From the NCBI RefSeq assembly GCF_000420325.1, contig NZ_ATUS01000002.1, forward strand, positions 278,573 to 342,572: a stretch of DNA of 64,000 nucleotides. The letters run 5' to 3'. Within the stretch, counting starts at the first letter, position 1, and the number at the start of each line of letters is the position of its first letter. Made by a program: the position numbers and the translations under genes. Under the pieces are notes generated by a model. The model had not been told where the DNA came from, did no database searches, and saw only the letters and a list, made by a program, of their open reading frames with translations. Shown piece by piece: positions 37,227 to 46,067 of this stretch. This DNA is from Spongiibacter tropicus DSM 19543 (GTDB lineage Bacteria > Pseudomonadota > Gammaproteobacteria > Pseudomonadales > Spongiibacteraceae).

Positions 37227-39740
37227 TTAATAACGGTAGGTCACTTCCAAACCGTAGGTTCGTGGCATGCCCTGCTGAAAATAATCAAAGCCAAAGCCCG
37301 CCTGCAAATTGATCGCGTAACTGTCGTATTGTTCGTCAGTCAGGTTCTTGCCCCACAGCGCAATAGTATAGTCCTCGCTCGCGCCGAACCAGGTTAGCCG
37401 ACCGTTGTACAAGGCATACGCTTCCTGCCGAATATTGTCATAGCCGGTTTTGTCGTTATAGGCGCTGTACCACTGATCGTCCTGATAGTTGGCATTCACA
37501 TTCAGGCTCAGATATCCGGCATCGATGTTGAAGACTTCGTAATCGATCGAGATATTGCCGCTGATCTTGGGTGCGGAGATAAGCTCATTACCCGCCAGAT
37601 CCACCATGTCATCGTCGTTATTCATGGTTTGAGAATTCGCCAGGCTCAACTCGGTGTACTCGGTTTCCAGAATACCCAGTCCCATCTGAACCATCAGCTT
37701 GTCGGTAACGGCAAACTGCATTTCCGACTCAAAGCCCACCACCTTGGAGCCGCCGGCGTTTTCCAGAAAATTCGACACGCCGACAACGTTAATAAACTGC
37801 TGGTCGGTATAGTCGTAGTAGAAGAAGGCGGCATTAATCCGCGCGCGACGATCGAAGAAGTCGGATTTTATGCCGATCTCATAGGCATCGAGATATTCAG
37901 GTGCCGCGTAGGCGTTTTCAAACTCACGGGGCTCGTAATATACCCCGGCATTAAAATTACCCGCGCGGAAACCTCGGCTGTAGCTCGCATAGGCCATCAA
38001 CTGCTCATTAAAGCGATAGTCGACCCCGATTTTGCCCGTCCACTCCCTCTCCACAGCAGTCATACGCGGCGCCGAATCGGTGGTGTAAGGGCCATGGGTG
38101 TAGCCCGTTTGCGCCGTCTCTAACAAATCACTCAAGCCAATGCGGCCTTCCAACAACGCGACGATAATCTCTGTCGGCTCAAACGGACTCTGACCACCGA
38201 CATTGAGGGGAATGAAGATATTATCCACACCGGTGGTATTTCCCGGCACCCATGTGCCTCGCGGCTCGCCGTCGTAACCCAGGCGGGATACGTTCAGATA
38301 GGTCAGTTCTATTTCATCTTCGGTGTAGCGCAGGCCCACGTCGACGCCCAGATTTGCCGTGACGTTCCAGCGCAATTGCGAGTACATGGCATAGCTGGTT
38401 TTCTCGGTGTCCATACGCTGATCGATAGCGCCAAAATCCAGCAGATAGGGATAGTAGCCACCGACCCCCGGAAAGGTTGCCGCCACTCGCGTATCCGGCG
38501 GTGTGCCGTATATCGCGTAGTTGTTGTGCAGTTTCATATCTTCGGTGGCGTAGTACGCGCCGACAATCAGATCAAAATCGTCCATCAGTGTTGTGGATAA
38601 ACGCAGGTCCTGGCTGAAGGCTTCGGTCTCCATACCCCAGATAATTTCCAGTAACTCTTCCGGGTTTCCATCGACGTTCTGACGCTGGCCGTAATCAGAA
38701 ATACTGGCCGAGGTGATGGCGGTTAAGGTAAACGCATCGGTTTGATATTCCAGCTTGTTAACAATCTGGTCCAGGCCCACCGTCAACGGCCCGGTGAAGT
38801 TATCCTCCACTTCGTTGTAGCCCAAGCCTTCAGCCGGGCGAGAATAGCCAGTGTTGTCAATAAAGCCATTGTTAGGATGGTCGTACGTGCCAACGCCGGT
38901 GCCATCAAACAGCGAACCCAGTCCGGGAATCCCCGAATTATTCGACAGGTCACCACGCGGTTCATTGCGACTGGCATTCGCCAAGGCGTCGTTTTCACCG
39001 CGGGTGTATTTGAACACCATGCTCAGCTCGTCAGTAAACTGCATATTCAGCACCAGTCGCGCGGCCTGAAAATCCATCTGCGATAAATCCGGTCCACCCA
39101 GACGATTTTCCACGTAGCCATCGCGCCGCGAATAGGAATACGCCAGCCGCGCGGCCAGACGATCCTCGATCAGCGTGCCCTCAATACCATATTCACCCGA
39201 GTGCCCGTTGTAATTGCGCAGCCCCTGCTTCAGGTTGATCGCCAGCGGGTCGTTGACCATCGGCGTTTTGGTAACGATGTTAATCGCGCCACCCGTAGTG
39301 TTCTTGCCATACAGAGTGCCCTGCGGTCCGCGCAGCACTTCCAGACGCTCTACATCAAAGAAACTCATGCCGTGGGTATATACCGCGCCCATATACGCTT
39401 CGTCGCTGTACACCCCAATCGGACTGGCCTGGCTGGAGCTGTAATCCGACATACTTACGCCGCGAATGGAGAAGATCGGCTGCACATCGCCATAGGGGCT
39501 GCTGACCTGCATATTGGGGACCTGCGCCGAAATATCATTGGCGCTGGTCAAGCCGAGCTTCTCGAGTTGGGTGCCGGTCATACCGGTGATTGCGATCGGG
39601 GTATCCTGGGTGCTTTCAGAGCGTTTCTGCGCCGTTACAATCACTTCTTCCAGCATGGGCGCCGATAGCGCGCTCGCCGAAAAGCCCAACAATAACGTCA
39701 GCTTCGCACTGACTGCGATCTTATGAATCGGTTTCGCCAT
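37227..39740 (-). CDS. TonB-dependent receptor
   Basis: An 837-residue outer-membrane receptor with signal peptide (1-27). The TonB box region is EEVIVTAQKRSESTQDTP, followed by the plug domain (about 45-160; RGVSMSDYSSSQASPIGVYSDE, LRGPQGTLYGKNTTGGAINI split by motif). A 22-stranded barrel ends LEVTYRY. The VTAQKR start is that of the large family common in sterol- or hydrocarbon-degrading marine bacteria. Substrate unknown. Position next to the AraC-ferredoxin-CYP153 genes suggests a hydrophobic substrate, as inference only. Confidence 0.9.
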   Translation of the reverse strand: MAKPIHKIAVSAKLTLLLGFSASALSAPMLEEVIVTAQKRSESTQDTPIAITGMTGTQLEKLGLTSANDISAQVPNMQVSSPYGDVQPIFSIRGVSMSDYSSSQASPIGVYSDEAYMGAVYTHGMSFFDVERLEVLRGPQGTLYGKNTTGGAINIVTKTPMVNDPLAINLKQGLRNYNGHSGEYGIEGTLIEDRLAARLAYSYSRRDGYVENRLGGPDLSQMDFQAARLVLNMQFTDELSMVFKYTRGENDALANASRNEPRGDLSNNSGIPGLGSLFDGTGVGTYDHPNNGFIDNTGYSRPAEGLGYNEVEDNFTGPLTVGLDQIVNKLEYQTDAFTLTAITSASISDYGQRQNVDGNPEELLEIIWGMETEAFSQDLRLSTTLMDDFDLIVGAYYATEDMKLHNNYAIYGTPPDTRVAATFPGVGGYYPYLLDFGAIDQRMDTEKTSYAMYSQLRWNVTANLGVDVGLRYTEDEIELTYLNVSRLGYDGEPRGTWVPGNTTGVDNIFIPLNVGGQSPFEPTEIIVALLEGRIGLSDLLETAQTGYTHGPYTTDSAPRMTAVEREWTGKIGVDYRFNEQLMAYASYSRGFRAGNFNAGVYYEPREFENAYAAPEYLDAYEIGIKSDFFDRRARINAAFFYYDYTDQQFINVVGVSNFLENAGGSKVVGFESEMQFAVTDKLMVQMGLGILETEYTELSLANSQTMNNDDDMVDLAGNELISAPKISGNISIDYEVFNIDAGYLSLNVNANYQDDQWYSAYNDKTGYDNIRQEAYALYNGRLTWFGASEDYTIALWGKNLTDEQYDSYAINLQAGFGFDYFQQGMPRTYGLEVTYRY

Positions 39741-39889
39741 GGTGTTATCAACCTCTAAGGACTGCTTGTTTTTATCGTTTTTAACAATGTATACCCTAGC
39801 TAAGGCTGATGGCGATTTTCCGCCAGAAACATTCAGAAAGAGACAATGTGACCTGGCAGAAAAGGATGAGCGTCCGGCATCAATGCGGC

Positions 39890-40951
39890 TCAGTTTTGCG
39901 TCGATAGACTGTCGGCCACACCGTATTCAGCCCGATAATCACTGGGGCTGCAGCCGACGGCAGCGCGGAATGCGCGGGTGAAATTCGAGGCATCGCTGTA
40001 TCCGAGTTCCTGGGCGATACGGGTGATCGACAGGCGACTTCCCGCCAGCAGTTGTCTGGCGCGATTGCTGCGCTCTTCCACACAAAGTTGCCGATACACC
40101 AGTCCCTCCCGCTTTAAGTGGCGGTGCAGTGTCCGACTATTGATATTCAGCGTGGCCGCCAACTCTTCAATACTGGGCAAGCCGTCGTTGGATTCGCGCA
40201 GCATCATTCGCGTCCAGGCACCGATATTGCCGCTGCTGACAATGTGATCCACCAGTTGTCGGCAGCGCTGCTCGGCCACAGCCAGCGAGGCCGCGTTTGC
40301 CATCGCCGGCTCCTCCCCGAGAATGCTGGTGGGCAAGCGCAGGCACAACCCCGGATGAGGCAAGGCCGCAAAGTGCAGACGCGCCTGAGGCATCAACTGA
40401 TGATAGCGATCCCGATGCAATGGTGCGGGAATCGATAATTCCAAATCGTAATGGGGCAGCGCGCCCTGAATCAGCTCCTGCACATCCGTCAGTGCCGCGA
40501 CGGCCAGCATCTCGATATGAAAGGCCAGGCAATCGGAGGACATCGCCAGGGTTGGCAAAAACCGCATCTCCGCCCCTTGCGGGGTCACGCGGTACTGCAT
40601 TCGGAAGGCGGGAAACACCAGACGAAAAAAGCGCGATGTGAGACGCATGGCATAGTCCACCGTCGGGCTGGAAAGCATGGCGTAACCCACCAGGGCGTGG
40701 TTGCGCAGGCGGATGGAACGCCCCAGTTCCAGCGGCAGATCGCGACCGCCAATGCCCATAAGCGCCGAGACCAGCCGCTCGAGTTCTTCAAGACTCAGTT
40801 GGGCTTCCGGGTCATTCAGCAGTGTCGGCGAAATCCCCGCAGCATCCCATACCTCGGCCGCATTGATGCCATGCCGCCCCAGCAGACGCGGTAGCTCGAT
40901 GTAGTAACGGGCGGGCACAGCGGCCCGCAGGGCATTTGCTGAGACTGTCAT
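39890..40951 (-). CDS. AraC-family regulator next to CYP153 operon
   Basis: A 353-residue regulator with Arabinose_bd-type N-terminal domain (about 20-205) and C-terminal HTH (250-345; LNINSRTLHRHLKREGL and ITRIAQELGYSDASNFTRAF). It is divergent from the ferredoxin-P450 genes, with 95 bases between. The same arrangement of AraC, ferredoxin and CYP153 is known in hydrocarbon degraders, where the regulator controls the P450 operon. Ligand unknown. Confidence 0.88.
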   Translation of the reverse strand: MTVSANALRAAVPARYYIELPRLLGRHGINAAEVWDAAGISPTLLNDPEAQLSLEELERLVSALMGIGGRDLPLELGRSIRLRNHALVGYAMLSSPTVDYAMRLTSRFFRLVFPAFRMQYRVTPQGAEMRFLPTLAMSSDCLAFHIEMLAVAALTDVQELIQGALPHYDLELSIPAPLHRDRYHQLMPQARLHFAALPHPGLCLRLPTSILGEEPAMANAASLAVAEQRCRQLVDHIVSSGNIGAWTRMMLRESNDGLPSIEELAATLNINSRTLHRHLKREGLVYRQLCVEERSNRARQLLAGSRLSITRIAQELGYSDASNFTRAFRAAVGCSPSDYRAEYGVADSLSTQN

Positions 40952-41046
40952 GAAATGACCATATCAAGTCCGAAAATGACAGGCAACACGCGCCCCATCC
41001 CCCAATAATCAGCTCGCACACAGCATTCTAATAAGGAGAGATTGTC

Positions 41047-41367
41047 ATGATTCGCCTGACTCTGATTGAGCACGGTGGCACCCCACATGAAGTCAGCGCC
41101 TCGGCGGGCAGCAGCCTGATGCAGGCCGCGGTCGATAATGCCGTCCCCGGCATCGACGCCGATTGCGGCGGCGGCTGCGCCTGCGGCACCTGCCACATCA
41201 AGGTTCCCGCGGAATGGCGAGAACGGGTGGGCGCGCCCAACGATATCGAGTCGATGATTCTCGACCAGACACCTGAGCGCGACGACCATTCCCGGCTCGC
41301 CTGCCAGATCACCCTGGAACCCCAACTCGATGGTCTGGTGGTTCATATCCCCGAATTCCAAATGTAA
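41047..41367 (+). CDS. [2Fe-2S] ferredoxin, putidaredoxin type
   Basis: A 106-residue electron carrier with the adrenodoxin-type ligand set C40, C46, C49 and C86 (spacing x5, x2, then distal), plus an extra C44 between ligands as in other CYP153 ferredoxins. It would deliver electrons to the P450 encoded 48 bases downstream. AAGGAG is nine bases before the ATG. A dedicated ferredoxin reductase is not present in the window. Confidence 0.93.
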   Translation: MIRLTLIEHGGTPHEVSASAGSSLMQAAVDNAVPGIDADCGGGCACGTCHIKVPAEWRERVGAPNDIESMILDQTPERDDHSRLACQITLEPQLDGLVVHIPEFQM

Positions 41368-41414
41368 ATCCGGCAGCGCCAACGACAAGCCAATAACAAC
41401 AAGGAGCCCACAGC

Positions 41415-42692
41415 ATGAGCACACTGACCACGCTGCATGACAGCGAATTGCGCGACCCCTACAGCGTCCCGCTGGACAGTATCGACCTGAGCGACCCTCG
41501 CCTGTTTTCCCAGAACCGCTGGCAAGAGTACTTCAAGCGCGTACGCGATGAAGACCCGGTTCACTACATTGCCGACAGCCCCTTTGGGCCGTTCTGGTCG
41601 GTTACCCGCTTTGACGACATTGTCGCGGTAGATACCAATCATCAGGTGTTTTCCTCTGAACCCTTTATCATGATCGGCGACCTCGACCCCGATCTGCCCA
41701 TTGAGAACTTCATCTCCATGGACCCGCCCAAGCACGACGAACAGCGCGCCGCCGTGCAGTCCGTCGTCGCACCGCGCAACCTGCAAGCGATGGAAGCCCT
41801 GATCCGGCAGCGCATCGGCGCCATCCTCGACGAGCTGCCCGTAGGCGAAGCCTTCGACTGGGTTTCGACGGTCTCCATCGAACTGACCAGCCAGATGCTG
41901 GCCACCATCTTTGACTTCCCCTACGAAGAACGGCACAAGCTGCCCTACTGGTCCGACATCTCCACCGCCGCCCCCGAACTGTCCGGCGGCAAGGCCAGCA
42001 AGGAAGAGCGCTTCGCCGCCCTCGCCGAGATGGTCAATGCCTTTTCGGCGATCTGGGCGCGCAAGGCCGCCGAGCGCGAGGCGGGACAGCCAGCGGGCTT
42101 CGACCTGATCAGCCTGCTACAGGCCAGCGAGGATACCCGCGACATGATCAACCGCCCGGCGGAGTTCATGGGTAACCTCGGTCTGCTGATCGTCGGCGGC
42201 AATGACACCACCCGCAATTCCATCACCGGCAGCGTGCTCGCCATGAACCGGTTTCCCGAGGAGTTCGACAAGCTGCGCCGCGACCCCTCGCTGATCCCGA
42301 ATATGGTCTCGGAAATCATCCGCTGGCAAACGCCACTCGCTCATATGCGCCGGATCGCCACCTGCGACACCGTGCTGGGCGGCAAAAAAATCCGCAAGGG
42401 CGACAAAGTGGTCATGTGGTATATCTCCGGCAACCGCGACGAGCGGGTGATCGCCAATCCCGATCGGGTCTTGGTGGATCGCGCCAAAGCCCGTCACCAC
42501 CTGTCCTTCGGCTTCGGCATTCACCGCTGCATGGGCAACCGTCTGGGCGAGATGCAACTGCGCATCACCTGGGAGGAAATCCTGAAGCGCTTCGAGCGAG
42601 TGGAAGTGCTGGCTGAGCCAGAGCGCGTGCACTCCAATTTTGTGCACGGCTACGCGGCGATGCCGGTGAAACTTCATCCCAAGGCAAGCTGA
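41415..42692 (+). CDS. cytochrome P450, CYP153 family (alkane/terminal hydroxylase)
   Basis: A 425-residue soluble P450. Whole-length similarity of motifs to CYP153A enzymes is evident: EDPVHYIADSPFGPFWSVT near 46-64, FISMDPPKHDEQR, LFDFPYEERHKL-like, I-helix GGNDTTRNS (261-269), EIIRWQTPLAHMRR, and the heme loop HLSFGFGIHRCMGNRL with C372. CYP153 enzymes hydroxylate the terminal carbon of medium-chain alkanes, alcohols or fatty acids. It follows its ferredoxin in an operon divergent from an AraC regulator. AAGGAG precedes the start. Confidence 0.93.
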   Translation: MSTLTTLHDSELRDPYSVPLDSIDLSDPRLFSQNRWQEYFKRVRDEDPVHYIADSPFGPFWSVTRFDDIVAVDTNHQVFSSEPFIMIGDLDPDLPIENFISMDPPKHDEQRAAVQSVVAPRNLQAMEALIRQRIGAILDELPVGEAFDWVSTVSIELTSQMLATIFDFPYEERHKLPYWSDISTAAPELSGGKASKEERFAALAEMVNAFSAIWARKAAEREAGQPAGFDLISLLQASEDTRDMINRPAEFMGNLGLLIVGGNDTTRNSITGSVLAMNRFPEEFDKLRRDPSLIPNMVSEIIRWQTPLAHMRRIATCDTVLGGKKIRKGDKVVMWYISGNRDERVIANPDRVLVDRAKARHHLSFGFGIHRCMGNRLGEMQLRITWEEILKRFERVEVLAEPERVHSNFVHGYAAMPVKLHPKAS

Positions 42693-42698
42693 CGGTCA

Positions 42699-42736
42699 GC
42701 CGCCCGTCGTGATGCAACGGCATGACGATGGGCGGC
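42699..42736 (+). terminator. long hairpin after the P450 gene
   Basis: GCCGCCC-TCGT-ATGC pairs with GCAT-ACGA-GGGCGGC around an AACG loop directly after the stop. There is no T tract, so it is perhaps a stabilising or rho-assisted terminator. Confidence 0.6.
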
Positions 42737-42821
42737 AATACGGCCCGGCGCGAATCCCTAAGCGAAGTGTAAAAGCGGCCAGCCATTCTTTATCGGCCAG
42801 CCCTGATCATAAGCAGACAAC

Positions 42822-43661
42822 CTAGCGGCGGCGCGAAGCGGCGATATTGAGCATATTCCCGGTCATCATCAGCGCACCGCCCAGCAGAATAGCGACCTCG
42901 AAGGGTTCGGCGTAGAACACAACCCCAATCAAGGCAATGAGGGGTAAGCGGAGAAAGTCCAGCGTGACCACGGTGGAGACTTCGGCATGCGCCATGGCCT
43001 TCGCCATACAGAAATGTGCCGACAAGGCCATCAGACCAATCACCAGCAGCCATCCCCATTGCGAGCCTACCGGCCATTGCCATTGCGGCAGCGCCAGTAT
43101 GCCGCCAATGGGCAGTTGGATCAGGCACATGTAAAACAGAATGGTGAGTGCCGGCTCGCTGCGGCTAAGTGCTTTCGTCGCGGTGTGCGATGCTGAATAG
43201 CAAATGGCGGAAGCAATGACGATGAGTGACGCGGTATTCACCACGGCCAGCCCTGGCTGAACAATGATCAGCACACCCACCAAGCCCAAGCCTATCGACA
43301 ACAGCTTTCGACCATTGATGCGCTCTCCCAGCGTCACCGCGGCAATCAGCATCGTCCACATTGGCACCGTAAATTCCAGCGCAAACACCTCGGCCAGTGG
43401 CAACAGGCCAATGCCGACAAACCAACCGTACTGGCCGCCGAAATGAAAGACATTACGCAGGGTGTGCAGACCCGGTCGCTGAGTGCTCAGGCCTTGGCGT
43501 CGGCCGGACAGCAACACCACCAGACTGATAGCAATCAGGCCAATGACGCTGCGGAAAAACAGGCTCTGAAATACCGGCAGCTCGCCGCTAAGCTCGCGGG
43601 CGCCAACTGCCATCAGGCTAAAAGACGCCAGCGCGCCCAACATCCACACTACCGCAAGCAT
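42822..43661 (-). CDS. EamA-family (DMT) transporter
   Basis: A 279-residue membrane protein with ten predicted helices forming two EamA repeats (about 1-130 and 140-275). It has the family pattern of paired short loops (LAEVFALEFTVPMWTMLIAA in repeat one, VSTVVTLDFLRLPLIALIG in repeat two). Such proteins export metabolites or take up carboxylates; substrate unknown. It lies on the same strand as the downstream-read hairpin of the P450 operon and is not part of that operon. Confidence 0.88.
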   Translation of the reverse strand: MLAVVWMLGALASFSLMAVGARELSGELPVFQSLFFRSVIGLIAISLVVLLSGRRQGLSTQRPGLHTLRNVFHFGGQYGWFVGIGLLPLAEVFALEFTVPMWTMLIAAVTLGERINGRKLLSIGLGLVGVLIIVQPGLAVVNTASLIVIASAICYSASHTATKALSRSEPALTILFYMCLIQLPIGGILALPQWQWPVGSQWGWLLVIGLMALSAHFCMAKAMAHAEVSTVVTLDFLRLPLIALIGVVFYAEPFEVAILLGGALMMTGNMLNIAASRRR

Positions 43662-43713
43662 AGCGACACAAATCTCGTTCGTTATTCAGGCCCGATGAGC
43701 CCGGCACCACACA

Positions 43714-44031
43714 CTAACCGGCGGACAGTTTCAAACCCAATACACCGAGCATGATCAGTACAAGACTGGCGCCCTTCATCAGATCGACGGGCTCCGCGAA
43801 CAGCACCGCGCTGAACAACACGGTACCCGCAGCACCAATGCCGACCCACACCGCATAGGCGGTACCCACCGGCAGGGTACGCATGGTCAGTCCAAGCAAG
43901 GCAATACTGATAATCATGGCGGACACCGTTAACAGTGTTGGCCAGGGACGGGTAAATCCTTCGGTATATTTCAGGCCGATGGCCCACGCGATTTCAAAGC
44001 AGCCCGCTACCAATAACAGTAACCAGTTCAC
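43714..44031 (-). CDS. gdx: guanidinium exporter Gdx (SugE), SMR family
   Basis: A 105-residue four-helix SMR protein of the SugE/Gdx subtype: E13 in AGCFEIAWAIGLKY, then GTAYAVWVGIGAAGT and a short C-terminus ending KLSAG. Gdx exports guanidinium with proton antiport. The start is GTG at 44031 with AGGAGA about ten bases upstream. A guanidine-II riboswitch precedes it, which fixes both the subtype and the likely inducer. Confidence 0.93.
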   Translation of the reverse strand: MNWLLLLVAGCFEIAWAIGLKYTEGFTRPWPTLLTVSAMIISIALLGLTMRTLPVGTAYAVWVGIGAAGTVLFSAVLFAEPVDLMKGASLVLIMLGVLGLKLSAG

Positions 44032-44049
44032 GGCCCATTCTCCTGTAAT

Positions 44050-44092
44050 GGGGCCGTCCCCGACTGAGTTGGAGCGGTGAGGTCGTCCTCAC
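44050..44092 (-). promoter_or_regulatory. guanidine-II (mini-ykkC) riboswitch
   Basis: On the minus strand two hairpins with ACGR tetraloops follow each other: GTGAGG-ACGA-CCTCAC (44092-44077) and GGGG-ACGG-CCCC (44061-44050), separated by 15 bases. This is the defining architecture of the guanidine-II class. The ribosome-binding site AGGAGA of gdx lies directly downstream, so guanidine binding to the loop pair should free translation of gdx. Confidence 0.92.
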
Positions 44093-44162
44093 TTCACAAA
44101 TGACAAGGCGGTTTCCCGCTGACAGGAACTGTAGCACAGCCCGCAGGCTTATTGGTTTTTGC

Positions 44163-44732
44163 TTAGTGCTGGCTGGCGAACCACTCGTCGGCGCCAAGGG
44201 TAAACAGCACATGCTCCTCAAGCGGATGTGAGGCGGGGACGGCGGGGTGAAGAAAATTGCGACCGGTGTTGCGCATACCCAGTCGCTGCATCACCGCCTG
44301 AGAGGGCGTATTGCTGGTCGCGGTAAACGAAACCACCTCGTCCAGCGCCAGGTCAGTAAACGCAAAAGCCAGCGCTCGCCGGGCGGCTTCCGTTGCATAG
44401 CCCTTTCCCCAATACGCGCTGTGCAGTCGCCAGCCGATCTCCACGCAGGGCGAAAATGGCAGCTCGACAATGGGGCGATTCAGACCGACAAAACCGATAA
44501 AGGCGCCGCTGTCGCGCAAGCGCACAGCCCAAAACCCCCAGCCATTGTCGGCGATCAAGGCTTTGCAGCGTGCGGCCATGGCATCGCTGTCCTCTCGGCT
44601 TAAACAGCTAGGGAAATAACGCATGATCTCCGGATCGGCGTTGAGCTCAGCGAAGACCGGCAAGTCCTCGTCGCGCCACTGACCGAGTGTCAGGCGCGGT
44701 GTTTCCAGTTCAATACTCTCGGTCACGATCAC
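44163..44732 (-). CDS. GNAT acetyltransferase (RimJ/RimL type)
   Basis: A 189-residue GCN5-related N-acetyltransferase. It opens with LETPRLTLGQWRDEDL, then shows GFVGLNRP, the acetyl-CoA-binding loop GKGYATEAARRALAFAF and VSFTATSNTPSQAVMQRLGM, the full set for the RimJ/RimL-like group. These modify protein N-termini or small molecules; substrate unknown. It is six bases downstream of a DUF3703 gene and probably in the same transcript. Confidence 0.87.
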   Translation of the reverse strand: MIVTESIELETPRLTLGQWRDEDLPVFAELNADPEIMRYFPSCLSREDSDAMAARCKALIADNGWGFWAVRLRDSGAFIGFVGLNRPIVELPFSPCVEIGWRLHSAYWGKGYATEAARRALAFAFTDLALDEVVSFTATSNTPSQAVMQRLGMRNTGRNFLHPAVPASHPLEEHVLFTLGADEWFASQH

Positions 44733-44738
44733 GCCCCA

Positions 44739-45107
44739 TCAGTCCTCTGATGATGTCGCCGTGCGAATACTTGCCGCCAGGTCCGCCGGCAACGGCATCG
44801 GTTTAACGGGGCTGACATTGGCCCCGCCGGTATTTCCCTGTGGTATCCAGCCGGGCGCCGTCAGCGCTGCCGCGCCGATAATCCTGAGGCACTGTCCCCA
44901 CCCCTCTCTCGCGGCGCGATTGCGCCACGCCCAGCGCAGCATGAGCACATGCACCTTCACATGCCAGTACGTGGAAGCCTGCCCGAGCACATGGGCCCGC
45001 TCCAGATAGGCAAACTCCTCACGCACACGCCCTTGGCCGCGTGCCTGTTCGGCAGCGGCCAGCTCCACCTCCACAAAGGGCGCAATGCGCTTCGCGAAGC
45101 GGCTCAC
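44739..45107 (-). CDS. DUF3703 family protein
   Basis: A 122-residue protein with the DUF3703 pattern FAYLERAHVLGQASTYWH, then VHVLMLRWAWR, and a GNTGGANVSPVKPMPLP tail. The histidine and acidic positions are conserved in the family but no function is assigned. The GTG start overlaps the stop of the upstream hydrolase (GTGA), so translation is coupled. Confidence 0.82.
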   Translation of the reverse strand: MSRFAKRIAPFVEVELAAAEQARGQGRVREEFAYLERAHVLGQASTYWHVKVHVLMLRWAWRNRAAREGWGQCLRIIGAAALTAPGWIPQGNTGGANVSPVKPMPLPADLAASIRTATSSED

Positions 45108-45985
45108 AAGGGCACAGCGGTGCTTAGAAAGGCCAACTGATCTCCTACGATGCGGCTGAACATCGGCTCGACATAGGGTTGAAAATGCCCGGTCTGATAC
45201 TCCCGCAGCTCAACATTGGCGTACTTCGGCGCCGCCTTGATGCCGGGCTTGGCCGGGGTCGTCACGTCTTCGGTAGCGACCTGCATCAGCACCGGCATCG
45301 AGAGCTTGGACAGTGCCTTTATCGGCGAATACAGGCCCACCGACGTGGCAAAGCGCGCGGCAATACGGCGGTCCAACTGGCGATCCTCGGGCACCAGCTC
45401 GAGGTAGCCCTGAGACTCGCCGGGCGAGGTCATAATGGCCAGTTCCCCCGGCTCACCGCTGGACAGAATATAGTGCGGTGACAAGCCGAGCATTCCGCGC
45501 AGCGTATCGTAACTGCCGTGCAGGGTGAGTGACAGAATCTTTGGCAGGCTGATCATCCCCAGCGATGCAACACCACTGAGATGGGGCACCTGCGCCATCA
45601 CGGCGGCGATACCGGGCACTTCCGATGCCACTTGCAGCACGTGACCGCCACTCAGAGAGGTGCCCCACAGCACCACGCGCTTGGGATCAACACCGGGCAA
45701 TTGACGTGCAAACTCAATCGCCGCTTTCCAATCCTGATGCTGTTTTTTTACGTCCAGCAACTGCCGGGGCTCACCGTCACTCTCGCCGAAATGACGGTAG
45801 TCAAACACCAGACTGGCATAGCCCGCCTCGGCAAATTTTTCGGCATACGCAGCCAAACGCATCTCTTTGATGGCCGCCAGCCCGTGGGCCATGACCACAA
45901 TCGGATACGGCCCCTCGGTATCAGGCTGAAAAAACCACGCGGCACAGGAGCTGCCCTGAGAATCAAACCGAATATCCTGCTTCAT
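45104..45985 (-). CDS. serine alpha/beta hydrolase
   Basis: A 293-residue cytoplasmic hydrolase with HGLAAIKEMRL near residue 34, the nucleophile elbow GTSLSGGHV (about 108-116), and a C-terminal acid/histidine pair (ATEDVTTP, TGHFQPY). It resembles the dienelactone hydrolase/YqkD-like group; no substrate can be named. It is first in a coupled hydrolase-DUF3703-GNAT cluster. Confidence 0.82.
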   Translation of the reverse strand: MKQDIRFDSQGSSCAAWFFQPDTEGPYPIVVMAHGLAAIKEMRLAAYAEKFAEAGYASLVFDYRHFGESDGEPRQLLDVKKQHQDWKAAIEFARQLPGVDPKRVVLWGTSLSGGHVLQVASEVPGIAAVMAQVPHLSGVASLGMISLPKILSLTLHGSYDTLRGMLGLSPHYILSSGEPGELAIMTSPGESQGYLELVPEDRQLDRRIAARFATSVGLYSPIKALSKLSMPVLMQVATEDVTTPAKPGIKAAPKYANVELREYQTGHFQPYVEPMFSRIVGDQLAFLSTAVPL

Positions 45986-46067
45986 ACACCGTTCCTTTAT
46001 CTCAATTTATTATGGTGTTGCCTGTTATACACCGCTCCACGCGGCCTTCAATGTGGATGCCGGACAG

